From the NCBI GenBank assembly GCA_024281315.1, contig JAJSAE010000061.1:1-36120 (forward strand): a stretch of 36,120 bases of DNA, in the 5' to 3' direction. Position numbers and translations under genes: made by a program. The DNA is from an archaeon. Its GTDB lineage: Archaea; Thermoplasmatota; Thermoplasmata; JAJSAE01. Positions 8,522-17,279 of the stretch are shown piece by piece. Every line of letters begins with the position of its first letter. Within the stretch, counting starts at the first letter, position 1. Below the pieces are notes generated by a model. That model had not been told where the DNA came from. It searched no databases and worked only from the letters and a program-made list of their open reading frames with translations.

Positions 8522-9469
8522 CTATCCCTCTCTGTCCTCTATTCTTACTCCCTCTCTGTCAATTCTCACATGAATTGGCCGGCCGCCCATGAGCTCAATA
8601 TCCCTCATGACCGTTTCCGGCTCGTCGGTGAGGGCCACCATGCTGCCGCCGCCTCCCGCACCCGTAAGTTTTGCGCCGTAGGAGTGCTTTCTGGCTGCGT
8701 CTATGAGTTTCTCCAGTTTCGGGTGGCTGACACCCAGGCTGAACAGGTGGCTCTGATTCTCGTTCATGAGTTCCCCCAGCCTACTCTTATCGCCGAATTT
8801 CAAGGCCTCCACGCCTTCCAGTGCTATGGCCTCAATCTCGTTTATGATCTGCATCCCGGCTCCGCTCCCATCAACGAACTTTTTCACCTTATCAACCATG
8901 CTGGCCGTGGATGATCTAACACCCGTAACGCCCACAACAAAATCGAGGTCGGAGGGAAGTTCCAGAGAACTGACATACCATCTGTTCATTTTTCCGTTAT
9001 TTGCCTCTTTTTCGATGGTCCAGAGTACATTATCTCCTTCGGGCCCCACCATAACCGCACCGCCGTTTGTGGATGTGGAGGTATCAGTGGGGCTGGCCCG
9101 CCCCTGAACCTCATACTCCGTGAGGAATGCATTGAGGGCCACGCTCTTTCTTGAAAATCGCACCCGCATTTGAAGGAGGGCAGCAACCGTTGCAACGCTG
9201 AGGGCCGCAGAGGAACCGAGGCCTGATGCCGGCGGAAGATTGCTGTGCGTCCTGATATTCAGAGGCCCATTGTTCCACAGCCGTTTCACCGCGCTGTTGA
9301 CATACGAGCGGCCGCCTCCGTGATGCTTTCCGTCAATCATCGGCCTGTCCGACCTGCGAATGCTCACCTCAATCCTTCTGTCCACGGCAATGGCTATGGC
9401 TGGCTTTCCGTAAACCACCGCATGCTCTCCGAACAGAATGAATTTCCCGGGGGCCGATGCTGTGACCAT
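8522..9469 (-). CDS. mvk: Mevalonate kinase
   Basis: This GHMP kinase phosphorylates mevalonate at position 5 in archaeal isoprenoid lipid synthesis. The 315 residues carry the N-terminal SAPGKFILFGEHAVVYGKPA (residues 4-23), the ATP-binding PPASGLGSSAALS near 80-92, SPTDTSTSTNGGAV near 130-143 and the C-terminal KLTGAGGGGSMVAL near 269-282. Length and motifs are those of archaeal mevalonate kinase. A TATA-like box at 9489-9500 is about 26 bases before ATG 9469, so the mRNA is probably leaderless. hutI follows after one base. Confidence 0.95.
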   Translation of the reverse strand: MVTASAPGKFILFGEHAVVYGKPAIAIAVDRRIEVSIRRSDRPMIDGKHHGGGRSYVNSAVKRLWNNGPLNIRTHSNLPPASGLGSSAALSVATVAALLQMRVRFSRKSVALNAFLTEYEVQGRASPTDTSTSTNGGAVMVGPEGDNVLWTIEKEANNGKMNRWYVSSLELPSDLDFVVGVTGVRSSTASMVDKVKKFVDGSGAGMQIINEIEAIALEGVEALKFGDKSRLGELMNENQSHLFSLGVSHPKLEKLIDAARKHSYGAKLTGAGGGGSMVALTDEPETVMRDIELMGGRPIHVRIDREGVRIEDREG

Positions 9470-9488
9470 GAGAGAGCAAAAGAAAGGG

Positions 9489-9500
9489 GGAATTTAAGGG
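9489..9500 (-). promoter_or_regulatory. TATA-like box of the mvk-hutI operon
   Basis: The minus strand reads CCCTTAAATTCC, centred about 26 bases before the mevalonate kinase ATG, consistent with leaderless transcription. Confidence 0.5.
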
Positions 9501-9617
9501 TTTTGCAGTTATAAGAAGGGTGGTGACCGCAATTAATATGGAATATTAGATCATATGTCCCATCTTTAAACTTTGGCAGGATAATCTCCGTATTCTACGA
9601 CAAAATTGGGCCGGAGA

Positions 9618-9630
9618 AATCATTAAGTAC
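9618..9630 (+). promoter_or_regulatory. TATA-like box of uppP
   Basis: AATCATTAAGTAC is centred about 26 bases before ATG 9651, again the leaderless spacing. Confidence 0.5.
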
Positions 9631-9650
9631 TCTCCCATCTTCTTGCACAC

Positions 9651-10460
9651 ATGGATTTGCTGACAGCCCTCATTCTCGGCATCGTACAGGGAGTTACCGA
9701 GTGGCTCCCCATCAGTAGTTCCGCTCATCTCGTCATATTCCAGCACATACTCGGAGTTCAGAACAATCCCGTGCTCTTCGACGCAGTGGTCCATATGGGC
9801 ACGCTCTTTGCAGTCCTTCTGGCCACCCGAAAGTTCGTCTGGAGGATATTCACAGCCTCGCTCCTCGCTCTGAAAGGGAATCCGCTGGAGAACATAAGGA
9901 AGGATGTAGATGCCAGAACCGGATACGGAGCCGTGCTGGCAACCGTGCCCATAGTCATAGCCGGCCTTCTGCTCCAGAATTACATCGAAGCGGCCTTCTC
10001 TTCTCTCTGGATAGTTGCAATCACCCTTCCGATAACCGGTATCGTTCTTTTCTCCGTAAAGGGGAGAATGGGTGAAAAAAAGGAGCCGTCGTTATCCTCC
10101 GCAGCCGTGATAGGCGTGGCCCAGGTATTCGCACTCATCCCCGGAATATCCCGCTCCGGCACCACCATTGTGGCGGGCATACACACCGGGCTGGAGAGGG
10201 ATTCCGCCGCTCGTTTTTCGTTCCTCATGGCTATTCTGGCCATTGCGGGTGCGGGCACTCTGGAAGTGTATAAAGCGCTCCACGGGACCATTGATGTGGA
10301 TATAGCACCTCTGGCCGCAGGCTTCCTTTCCTCCCTCATTGTGGGCTACATATCCGTTAAGGCCCTGCTTAAAATCATCGTTACCGAGAGGTTCCACTAC
10401 TTTGCGTACTACTGCTGGGCCGTGGGAGGTGCACTTCTCATATACCTGCTGGTTCTCTGA
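9651..10460 (+). CDS. uppP: Undecaprenyl-diphosphatase (BacA/UppP) family membrane phosphatase
   Basis: This integral membrane enzyme removes a phosphate from a polyprenyl diphosphate so that the lipid carrier can be reused, in archaea probably for glycan or lipid-linked sugar transfer. The 269 residues contain GVTEWLPISSSAH (14-26, with the catalytic-region Glu17) and PGISRSGTT (164-172), plus about eight transmembrane helices. The family is mainly bacterial but occurs in many archaea. The gene ends immediately against the stop of leuS, with no spacer between the two convergent genes. Confidence 0.93.
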   Translation: MDLLTALILGIVQGVTEWLPISSSAHLVIFQHILGVQNNPVLFDAVVHMGTLFAVLLATRKFVWRIFTASLLALKGNPLENIRKDVDARTGYGAVLATVPIVIAGLLLQNYIEAAFSSLWIVAITLPITGIVLFSVKGRMGEKKEPSLSSAAVIGVAQVFALIPGISRSGTTIVAGIHTGLERDSAARFSFLMAILAIAGAGTLEVYKALHGTIDVDIAPLAAGFLSSLIVGYISVKALLKIIVTERFHYFAYYCWAVGGALLIYLLVL

Positions 10461-13352
10461 TTATTCCAGATAAACGCCAACCCTCCAAGGAAGTGCGGCC
10501 CTTGATTTACCTGCCGGGTCATATATATCCTCGTCGTCCTCTCTGAAGAGCAGGATCTCCTGTCCCATCTCTCTTTTCATGTACTCCGCATTGGCAGCAA
10601 GGAACGCCCCCGCACCCTTCAGGAACGGAAGCCGCTTTTTCATGTCCGGCCTCTTTCTCAGCTCTCCCGCAAGGTTCTTTACGAAGTTCTGGACCGCCTT
10701 CCCATGTTTTCTTATCTCCGGATTCTGCATGGCTTCCTTCAATATGAGGCCAATTTCCGGCTTTTCCATAGACAGAGCGATATCGGTTACCTTCCACTTC
10801 CATTCAGCAGCGGTGTATATCACGGTCTTCTTTGCCTTCTTTCCCGTGACCCTTATAATCTCCCGTATGTCGTTCATGGTTTCTTCTAGGAAGGATTCCA
10901 GTTCCAGGGTCTCGTCGGAAATTCTTTTCGTATGCGGCTCCGGGAACCTCTCCAGCGAGACAAAGGTGTTGTGGCCTAGGTCGTGCCATATCTCCTCCGC
11001 CAGATGTGGCGTTACCGGTGCCACTGCCCTTACCCAGATATCCAGAACCTCGGCTATGATCTCCTCGTTCTCTCCGCCCCTCTTCATGTACCTGCGGATG
11101 TCGTTCATCATCTCAAAATAGACAATGGTGCTCATCCCTCTCATGTCGAACGAATCCATCATCTTCCTAATATTTTCAAGGTGTATGTTGAATTTCGATA
11201 CGAGCCAGCGGTCTATCTCCTTCCTCTCTGCCCCGCCATAGTTCGTGAGTTCCTGCACAAGGGCCCATATTCTTCCGAGGCGGCTCCTGTAATTCAGTGC
11301 AGCCTTCTCGTCCCACTCCACATCCACGAACGGAGAGGCAATATGGGAATAATAGAGGCGCATGGCATCTATGCCGAATCTCTCTGCCGCGTCGGGTATG
11401 GGCTCGGCTCCTCCTTTGGACTTGGATATCTTCCCTCCCTTCATGGTCAGGTACCAGTGGACGAGGATTCCGCGGGGCCAGTCTTTTTTATCTAGAATTG
11501 CAACATGATTCATGAGGAAGACCGGAAAATGAACGGTCATGTGCTCCTTGCCGCCGAGGTTAATATCCAGAGGATACCAGTACTCGAAATCGGAGCGGAT
11601 TTTCTCCGCCGTTTCTCGGGGGATTCCAGTGGATTTCTCGACCTGTTCCGCACTTCCTCTCCCGAGATATATGTAGTCGAAGAACTCCTCGGTCATCTGC
11701 TCCTCCCTGATGCTGCCGTCGTTTGCATACTTCGACACGACATAGTAGGCAGGATAGAGCGTCGAATCGGATATGGCCTCGATAATCCACTTTTTATATA
11801 GAGGGAAGGGCGTTCCAATCCAGCGGCCCATGCGGACACAGGCCCTCTCCTTAAACCAGTCCAGAATATCAATAATGTTGTTAGCGTAGTCTGGGGGGAG
11901 GATTTTCATCCTTTCGGCGTGCTCCCTGCTCTTCTCCGTCAGTTCCGGGTCGCCGTAGTTTATGAACCACTGGTCCGGTATCTTCTTCACCACAACCGGC
12001 GCACCGCACCTGCATACAACCTCCTCGGAGAAGTCGTACATGATGTCGGCCCCCCCCTCCTCAATCATTCGCCGCTTTATCTCCTCCTTGGCCTGCTCCA
12101 CCGGCATTCCCGCATACTCGCCGCAGTTCTCGTTCATCTTGCCGGAATGGAAGCCTGCGCTGTAAATCTCCTTCTTGGCATCCTCCAGCTTCGGGTCGCG
12201 CTGGTTCTCTATGCCGAGTTTCTCGCATATCTCCACCGCGGGCATCGGGCCCCAGCCCTTTGTTTCTATGATGGGAATAACCTCTATTTTCCTCACCATC
12301 TCAGGGTCAAGGCCGTATTTCTCGCACATCTCCGGGTCTCTTTGAAGGTCGTAAAGCCCCATCCAGTCCGCCGGGGCATCGGACGGGACGCTGGTAACGA
12401 GCCCTGTCCCCACATTCGGGTCGCAGAACTCCGATGGGAGAATAGGGATTTCCCTGTGAATCATGGGGGCGGTGCATCTCTTTCCTATGAGTTCTCTCCC
12501 TTCAATCTCGCCTAGAATTTCCACGCCGTCCTTCTGGTACTTCAGTTTCTCCGCGGCCTCCCGGCTGATAATCCAGACCTCATCCCCTACTTTTGCCCTC
12601 ACATAGTTAATCTTCGGGTCTATCCAGAAGTTGGTCTGGCCGAACACGGTTTCCGGCCGAAGGGTTGCGGCCACGAGGTATTCCCTATCGTATCCGTCGT
12701 TCAGGTCAATCCAGAACTTCAAAAGCGTGTACTCGTACTTCTCCGCATTGCCCCCCTTGGAAAGGTCGGTCTCCGATGGGTCCACCGCCACAGGCCCGCA
12801 CTTTATGCAGAACGGGGCGTAATACGGCTTTTTGATGAGGAGGCCCTTTTCGTGGAGTTTCAGGAACTGCCATTCTATGAACTTCTGGTAGTCGGGGTTT
12901 GCGGTGCATGTGAACCTGCGCCAGTCCGCAAGGAATCCGAACTTCTTCCAGTAATCGTTAACATAGACATCGTTGAAGAACCTTATTACCTCCATGGGGT
13001 CCTTCAGCCGCTCTATCTCCTCATCGGAGCAGCCGTTGGCTTTCAGATACTCAATCTGCACGGGGTCCCCCTTCTCCACTTTGCTGGCAAACGCATAGGC
13101 CAGGTTTCCGGTGGCGTGGCTTCCCACGGGAAAGAGGACATTGTAGCCCTGCATCCTTCGGAACCGGGTGAGAACATCGGTGTAGGTGTATCCCCTCATG
13201 TGGCCGATATGCAGATAGCCGGAAACCCCGGGATATGCGAATATCATGAAAAATTTCTCTTTCTCCGGGTCTGGCTCCGCCTCGTATATGCGTGAATCCA
13301 GCCATGCTTTCTGCCACTTGCCTTCAATTTCGGAGGGGATGTAGTCCTTCAT
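10461..13352 (-). CDS. leuS: Leucyl-tRNA synthetase, archaeal type
   Basis: This class I synthetase charges tRNA-Leu. The 963-residue length is typical of the archaeal/eukaryotic form. The HIGH signature is at 48-51 within SGYLHIGHMRGYTYTD, and the KMSKS loop appears as KISKS at 641-645. The long insert between them holds the editing domain, including a LRPETVFGQTNFW segment near 231-243. The anticodon-binding helical domain and a charged C-terminal extension follow. The minus-strand box at 13380-13388 is about 32 bases before the ATG, giving a leader of only a few bases. No frameshift or missing key residue is seen. Confidence 0.97.
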   Translation of the reverse strand: MKDYIPSEIEGKWQKAWLDSRIYEAEPDPEKEKFFMIFAYPGVSGYLHIGHMRGYTYTDVLTRFRRMQGYNVLFPVGSHATGNLAYAFASKVEKGDPVQIEYLKANGCSDEEIERLKDPMEVIRFFNDVYVNDYWKKFGFLADWRRFTCTANPDYQKFIEWQFLKLHEKGLLIKKPYYAPFCIKCGPVAVDPSETDLSKGGNAEKYEYTLLKFWIDLNDGYDREYLVAATLRPETVFGQTNFWIDPKINYVRAKVGDEVWIISREAAEKLKYQKDGVEILGEIEGRELIGKRCTAPMIHREIPILPSEFCDPNVGTGLVTSVPSDAPADWMGLYDLQRDPEMCEKYGLDPEMVRKIEVIPIIETKGWGPMPAVEICEKLGIENQRDPKLEDAKKEIYSAGFHSGKMNENCGEYAGMPVEQAKEEIKRRMIEEGGADIMYDFSEEVVCRCGAPVVVKKIPDQWFINYGDPELTEKSREHAERMKILPPDYANNIIDILDWFKERACVRMGRWIGTPFPLYKKWIIEAISDSTLYPAYYVVSKYANDGSIREEQMTEEFFDYIYLGRGSAEQVEKSTGIPRETAEKIRSDFEYWYPLDINLGGKEHMTVHFPVFLMNHVAILDKKDWPRGILVHWYLTMKGGKISKSKGGAEPIPDAAERFGIDAMRLYYSHIASPFVDVEWDEKAALNYRSRLGRIWALVQELTNYGGAERKEIDRWLVSKFNIHLENIRKMMDSFDMRGMSTIVYFEMMNDIRRYMKRGGENEEIIAEVLDIWVRAVAPVTPHLAEEIWHDLGHNTFVSLERFPEPHTKRISDETLELESFLEETMNDIREIIRVTGKKAKKTVIYTAAEWKWKVTDIALSMEKPEIGLILKEAMQNPEIRKHGKAVQNFVKNLAGELRKRPDMKKRLPFLKGAGAFLAANAEYMKREMGQEILLFREDDEDIYDPAGKSRAALPWRVGVYLE

Positions 13353-13378
13353 GCTATCGAACAGGGAACGGGGCGGGG

Positions 13379-13389
13379 GATATATTGTT
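13379..13389 (-). promoter_or_regulatory. TATA box of leuS
   Basis: The minus strand reads AACAATATATC, placing the expected transcription start about six bases before the leuS ATG at 13352. Confidence 0.5.
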
Positions 13390-13412
13390 TATGCTCAAGA
13401 ACACGGCATAGC

Positions 13413-14327
13413 TCATTTCAACCGGCCACCGCAGAATGGGCAGGTTATCCACCCGGCCTCCACTGGCTTTCCACAGAACGGGCAGACCGCAGGTGGGGAT
13501 TGAATAGATTGTTGAGATACCACCGGATGCGGAGGGCTCGGTTGGTTTGGCGGCGGATTGTATGGCAGATTATACTGCGGCGGGGCCTGCTGCTGAGGCA
13601 GAGGCGGTTGCTGTGTCTCTTGAGGGAAATATGTGAATTGTTGTTGCCCCGCTGGTTGCTGATAATATTGTCCTGTTTTTGGAGGTTGGCCCAAACTTTG
13701 CCTTTTTTCGCTTCCTCGTTTTCTTGCGATGACAAAGCCTATTACCACAATCACAACGAGTACAAGTACTATTGGAATCCACGATGGGGATGCACTCGCT
13801 CCTGTTTCTGCAGTAGCAATGTCCTGTACCCCTTCACTAAGGTCAGTTGTCGTAGCATGAAGATACCATCCAGGGGGGGTCGAAAAACCGCTCTTCGGGA
13901 ATCTAATGGTTAACTCATTTCCATTTCTGGAAAAAGTAGCAGAATCTATTCTTGAATATGAGCCATCATTGTGGAAGTAAAATACATTCTGTTGTACTGA
14001 ACAATAACCAATTCCCAAGCCATATATGTTTGAACTGTCCCCATACTGAAAAAGTACAGTGATTCCATATGTTACATCGTCTCTGTAAACCAAATCTCCA
14101 GCACACCGGAGTGTAATTACAATATCGCTACCAGATTCTCTGCTCGCTAAATATGTGATGTCAATATACGAATACCCACCTACTTCGCTGTATCCCAACA
14201 TCACATCTCCAGTCGGATCGCTTCCGCTCACATTATAGTTCACTGCCAATGCAATCGAGGGAAATATAATGATACCAACAATTATCAGGGCAAAAAGCGC
14301 ATTTGAGATCCTATGAATAAGTTTCAT
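13413..14327 (-). CDS. Signal-peptide membrane protein with cytoplasmic Pro/Gln tail and C-terminal zinc ribbon
   Basis: The function is unknown. The chosen ATG at 14327 overlaps the stop of the upstream propeller gene as ATGA and has GGAGGGAG just before it; an in-frame ATG 11 codons earlier lacks this support. The 304 residues show an N-terminal signal helix (about 5-28), a beta-rich ectodomain of about 150 residues with no cysteine-rich or enzymatic motif that I recognise, one membrane helix near 183-203, and a basic stop-transfer stretch. A tail rich in Gln, Pro and Tyr (about 215-280) and a zinc ribbon (CPFC and CPFC, from 282) follow. The tail closely resembles that of the upstream protein. 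Codons look more A/T-rich than in leuS. Confidence 0.8.
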   Translation of the reverse strand: MKLIHRISNALFALIIVGIIIFPSIALAVNYNVSGSDPTGDVMLGYSEVGGYSYIDITYLASRESGSDIVITLRCAGDLVYRDDVTYGITVLFQYGDSSNIYGLGIGYCSVQQNVFYFHNDGSYSRIDSATFSRNGNELTIRFPKSGFSTPPGWYLHATTTDLSEGVQDIATAETGASASPSWIPIVLVLVVIVVIGFVIARKRGSEKRQSLGQPPKTGQYYQQPAGQQQFTYFPQETQQPPLPQQQAPPQYNLPYNPPPNQPSPPHPVVSQQSIQSPPAVCPFCGKPVEAGWITCPFCGGRLK

Positions 14328-16144
14328 AATCTCCCTCCACAAAACGGACATGCTTGCCATTCGCTATTTACTGTTTTTCCACAATGTGGACACACACCGA
14401 AAGATGAAGATTGAGGTTGCTGTGCTTGTGAAATATATTGTTGCCCTTGTTCTGGCGGTGGAGGTGGCGGAGGCTGACGATAATTTTGAGGACTTGCATA
14501 TGGTTGTTCAGGAGCCATCCGTTGCTTCTTTCCTCCAGAAACGAACAGAGCAATTACAATGACTGCAATTATCGCTATTAACCCTATCCAAAAAATTGGT
14601 GAGGAAAAGAGAGCGCTAAGCCCGTCCCCGCCTTCGCTACCTGTGTTGTCAGTAGTACTCGGAGGAGGACTGCTTCCACCTGTGACAACTACTGTAAGAG
14701 GCGATGACCATCCAGATTCGGCACCATTTTCATCAATCGCCTTGACTCTGATGGTATATGTCCCGGAATACTCATATGTATGATAATTGCCGACATCAAA
14801 GCCGCCTGCAGTATACTCTGAATCCGCCCATGCAAGTTCAGGAGGGTAATAGGATGTGGAACCATCTCCCCAATCGAACAGATACTTTATATCGTCACCA
14901 TCGGGGTCCGTGGTTTGAGTTTCGTAATAATATGGTTTGCCTGCTGAGATTGATGTTTCGCCAGAGGGGGCAAGAGGGACATTTGGAGGTGAGGATGCAG
15001 AGCTCCTTTTAGAAGAAATAGCGTACAAATTACCGTCATCTGATCCAACATACACAGTCCCGTCGCTACCGATGGCAGGGCTGGAAGATATATCACTTCC
15101 AGTGGTGTAGCTCCACTTCAGGGTCCCGTCGCTATTTAGAGCATATAGGTTGTTATCATCCGAACCAACATAGATAGTGCCTTCTGAGCCAATAGCAGGA
15201 CTGGAATATAAGCAAAAGACTGGATAACTCCATTTAAAAGTTCCATCAGATGATATGGCATAAAACCTACCACTCTGAGATCCAACATAGATGGTGCCTT
15301 CTGAGTCAACAGCAGGACTAGAACCGTAAATTGCGCCTTCAGTATTGTATTTCCATTTCAAGGTTCCATCACTATTTATAGCATAGAGATAGTAATCCTT
15401 AGAGCCAACGTATATAGTACCATCACTTCCCACTGCAGGACTGGAGTGTATTTCCCCCCCAGTCTTAAACTTCCATTTAAGAGTGCCGTCACTATTTATA
15501 GCATACAAATTACCGTCATCTGATCCAACGTATATAGTACCATCGCTCCCCATGGCAGGAGAAGAATCACTTTCTCCGCCCAAAGTGTAAGACCATTTAA
15601 AAGTTCCATCTGAATTCAATGAATATAAACAACCCGCAAGCGTGGAATAATATATTGACCCCTCTTGGGCAATAACAGGGCTGGAAATTATATTCCCCCA
15701 TTCAAAGTTCCATTTCAATGTGCCATCTTTATTGATGGCCCACAGGCCATCCCCATTACCAATATATATTACACCATCCTCAGCGCTTATAGTTGGACTA
15801 CTGAGGCTAATGCTTCGTTCCATAGTATATTTCCAGCTTAATACCCCCTCAGAATTAATGGCATAAAGTTTGCCATCCCAAGAAGCAATATATATATAAC
15901 CAACTCCAATCGTGGGACTAGAATACACTTTGTCTCCAGTTTCAAATTTCCACTTCAAACTCCCATCATTCCCGCTCGTGTCATACGGGCTCAATCCCGT
16001 ATGCCTTGCGTTCCCATGAAAACACGGCCACGCACTATCCGCCAGCCCTGCGGCCTGTGCGTTTTCCGAACTTATGCTTACCACTCCCACAAACGCCCCA
16101 GTGAGCATCAGGGCCACCAAGAATATGCTGAACACCTTCTTCAT
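14324..16144 (-). CDS. Surface PQQ-repeat beta-propeller protein with PKD-like domain, TM anchor and zinc-ribbon tail
   Basis: The 606 residues begin with a signal peptide cut after an Ala-rich site near 32. Eight repeats of about 40 residues follow (about 58-380), each with the pattern LKW...SSPAIGSDGTIYVGS...LYAINSDG, consistent with an eight-bladed PQQ-type propeller. A PKD/Ig-like domain spans about 395-490, with DPDGDDIKYLFDWGDG. A Ser/Gly linker, one membrane helix near 515-535, a poly-Pro/Gln tail, and a zinc ribbon (CPHC and CPFC, 585-606) complete it. The topology should put the propeller outside and the ribbon in the cytoplasm. PQQ-type repeats do not prove PQQ binding; no dehydrogenase residues are evident. 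It is translationally coupled to the next gene. Confidence 0.87.
   Translation of the reverse strand: MKKVFSIFLVALMLTGAFVGVVSISSENAQAAGLADSAWPCFHGNARHTGLSPYDTSGNDGSLKWKFETGDKVYSSPTIGVGYIYIASWDGKLYAINSEGVLSWKYTMERSISLSSPTISAEDGVIYIGNGDGLWAINKDGTLKWNFEWGNIISSPVIAQEGSIYYSTLAGCLYSLNSDGTFKWSYTLGGESDSSPAMGSDGTIYVGSDDGNLYAINSDGTLKWKFKTGGEIHSSPAVGSDGTIYVGSKDYYLYAINSDGTLKWKYNTEGAIYGSSPAVDSEGTIYVGSQSGRFYAISSDGTFKWSYPVFCLYSSPAIGSEGTIYVGSDDNNLYALNSDGTLKWSYTTGSDISSSPAIGSDGTVYVGSDDGNLYAISSKRSSASSPPNVPLAPSGETSISAGKPYYYETQTTDPDGDDIKYLFDWGDGSTSYYPPELAWADSEYTAGGFDVGNYHTYEYSGTYTIRVKAIDENGAESGWSSPLTVVVTGGSSPPPSTTDNTGSEGGDGLSALFSSPIFWIGLIAIIAVIVIALFVSGGKKQRMAPEQPYASPQNYRQPPPPPPPEQGQQYISQAQQPQSSSFGVCPHCGKTVNSEWQACPFCGGRL
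15010..15985 (-). repeat. Eight imperfect tandem repeats of about 120 bases encoding propeller blades
   Basis: The DNA repeats with a period of about 117-123 bases. Blocks equivalent to GGGCTGGAATAT, CCATCACTACC and ATAGCATA recur in each unit. They encode the blades of the 606-residue surface protein. The repeats make this stretch prone to recombination with the similar array at 21490-22445. Confidence 0.75.
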
Positions 16145-16213
16145 ATACTTGCCCTCCTTCCATTCGGTAAAGGTATGTGGTAGGATAGGGGAGGATGGTA
16201 TTTAAATGTTCCC
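16145..16213 (-). promoter_or_regulatory. Promoter and conserved leader of the first propeller operon
   Basis: A TATA-like CATTTAAATACC at 16199-16210 predicts a leader of about 34 bases ending in GGAGGGCAAGTATATG, with a strong Shine-Dalgarno. From the start codon outward, 69 bases match the equivalent region of the second propeller gene (22620-22688) with six mismatches by eye. Similarity ends just beyond the TATA box, and the insertion sequence begins about 16 bases further on. Confidence 0.65.
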
Positions 16214-16228
16214 CAGAGCCTCTGTAGT

Positions 16229-16253
16229 TGTAGTATCCCGAATTAATTTTACA
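16229..16253. repeat. Left terminal inverted repeat of the IS481-type element
   Basis: This 25-base end pairs with 17280-17304 in inverted orientation; 21 positions match. Confidence 0.8.
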
Positions 16254-17261
16254 CCTCAATCAACCACCCCTCATATTTAAAGATCATCTCCTCTGGAAGC
16301 TTTCGGTAGAAAGCTTCATCAGGAGTTTCTGCGTTCTTGAAATCCAAACTCATATGTGGTTTATCGTAGTTATAGTTGTGCACAATCTCTACGCTTGCAC
16401 CTTCTGCACATATATCTCGAAATTCTCGATATACCACTCCATAAGCTCATCTATGTTCTTGAAAAACCTCTTCTTTGCTTCCACAGTGCCAAAGAACCGT
16501 TCTATTTTCCCATTGGTTCCCTACCGGCAGGTAGGGTGAAGAGCGGTTACTGCCGCTCTGGTCTGTGGATGGTGAATTCTTGCAAGTATATGCTTTATAC
16601 CGTTTTCTTCCAGAAACTCTCCGAATTTATGCCTTGAATATCCTTTTTTATCCGTTCTCGAAGACACGAACTGTGTTCCGTGATCTGTCATTATTTCTCT
16701 TGGCCTTCCGTACTCTTCAAAGCCTTTTTTCAGAACGGAAATGGTATTTTCCGTCGTTGCATTATCAAATACCCCGTAGCACATTATTCTTCTGCTGGCA
16801 TCATCCAAAAACGCAATGAGCCAAGTGCCATTATCCAGATATTTCCAGTCTCCCTGCCAGAGGCTCATTGAGTGCTTTCTTTCAAACCTTACATACTTTC
16901 TCTGTCTCTTTTTCCTCGGATTTTCCATGATTAGACCTCCTTCGAGCATGATTTTGTATATCCTGTTATGCGGAATATGAATTCCAGTATCTCGTTCAAT
17001 ACGGGATTCAAGGGCCAACGGCCCCAGTTTATACTGGTCATACTTTTCCAGTACCAGTTTCTTTTCCTCATCGGATATCTCTTTTCTTTTTCGTCCCGGT
17101 TTTTTCAATTCAGGTATCTCTCCAGTAGAGAGATACTCGTTCCAGATCTGCCAGACCCGAGCTCTTGTTATCCCTTGGATTCTTGCGATTGTGGACATGG
17201 AGCGGCCTTTTTCTATTTCTCGAATGATCCACAAGATTTTCTGCTGGTTTAGCTTCGTCAT
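16249..17261 (-). pseudogene. IS481-family DDE transposase, broken by a stop and a frameshift
   Basis: The first 246 residues are intact to 16521. They contain a helix-turn-helix region (STIARIQGITRARVWQIW) and two catalytic aspartates, in WQGDWKYL near 136 and MTDHGTQF near 191-198. The frame then meets TAG at 16521-16523 inside a 45-base insertion. Beyond it the same frame continues NGKIERFFGTVEAKKRF, which carries the expected catalytic Glu, so the stop separates D-D from E. Near 16372-16430 a second disturbance shifts the frame between MEWY and NYDKPHMSLDF. The final part (ETPDEAFYRKLPEEM) is read from a different frame down to 16249. The product should be inactive. Confidence 0.85.
16515..16559. 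repeat. 45-base double-hairpin insertion inside the transposase gene
   Basis: The segment interrupts the codons for HPQT-NGKIERF. It contains two perfect stems of seven base pairs: CCCTACC (519-525) with GGTAGGG (530-536), and AGAGCGG (540-546) with CCGCTCT (553-559), counting from 16000. The trinucleotide GGT occurs at its start (16515-16517) and just after it (16560-16562), like a 3-bp target duplication. Its length is a multiple of three, so the downstream frame is kept apart from the TAG it brings in. Confidence 0.7.
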
Positions 17262-17279
17262 ACCCGTACCGAAACGGAC

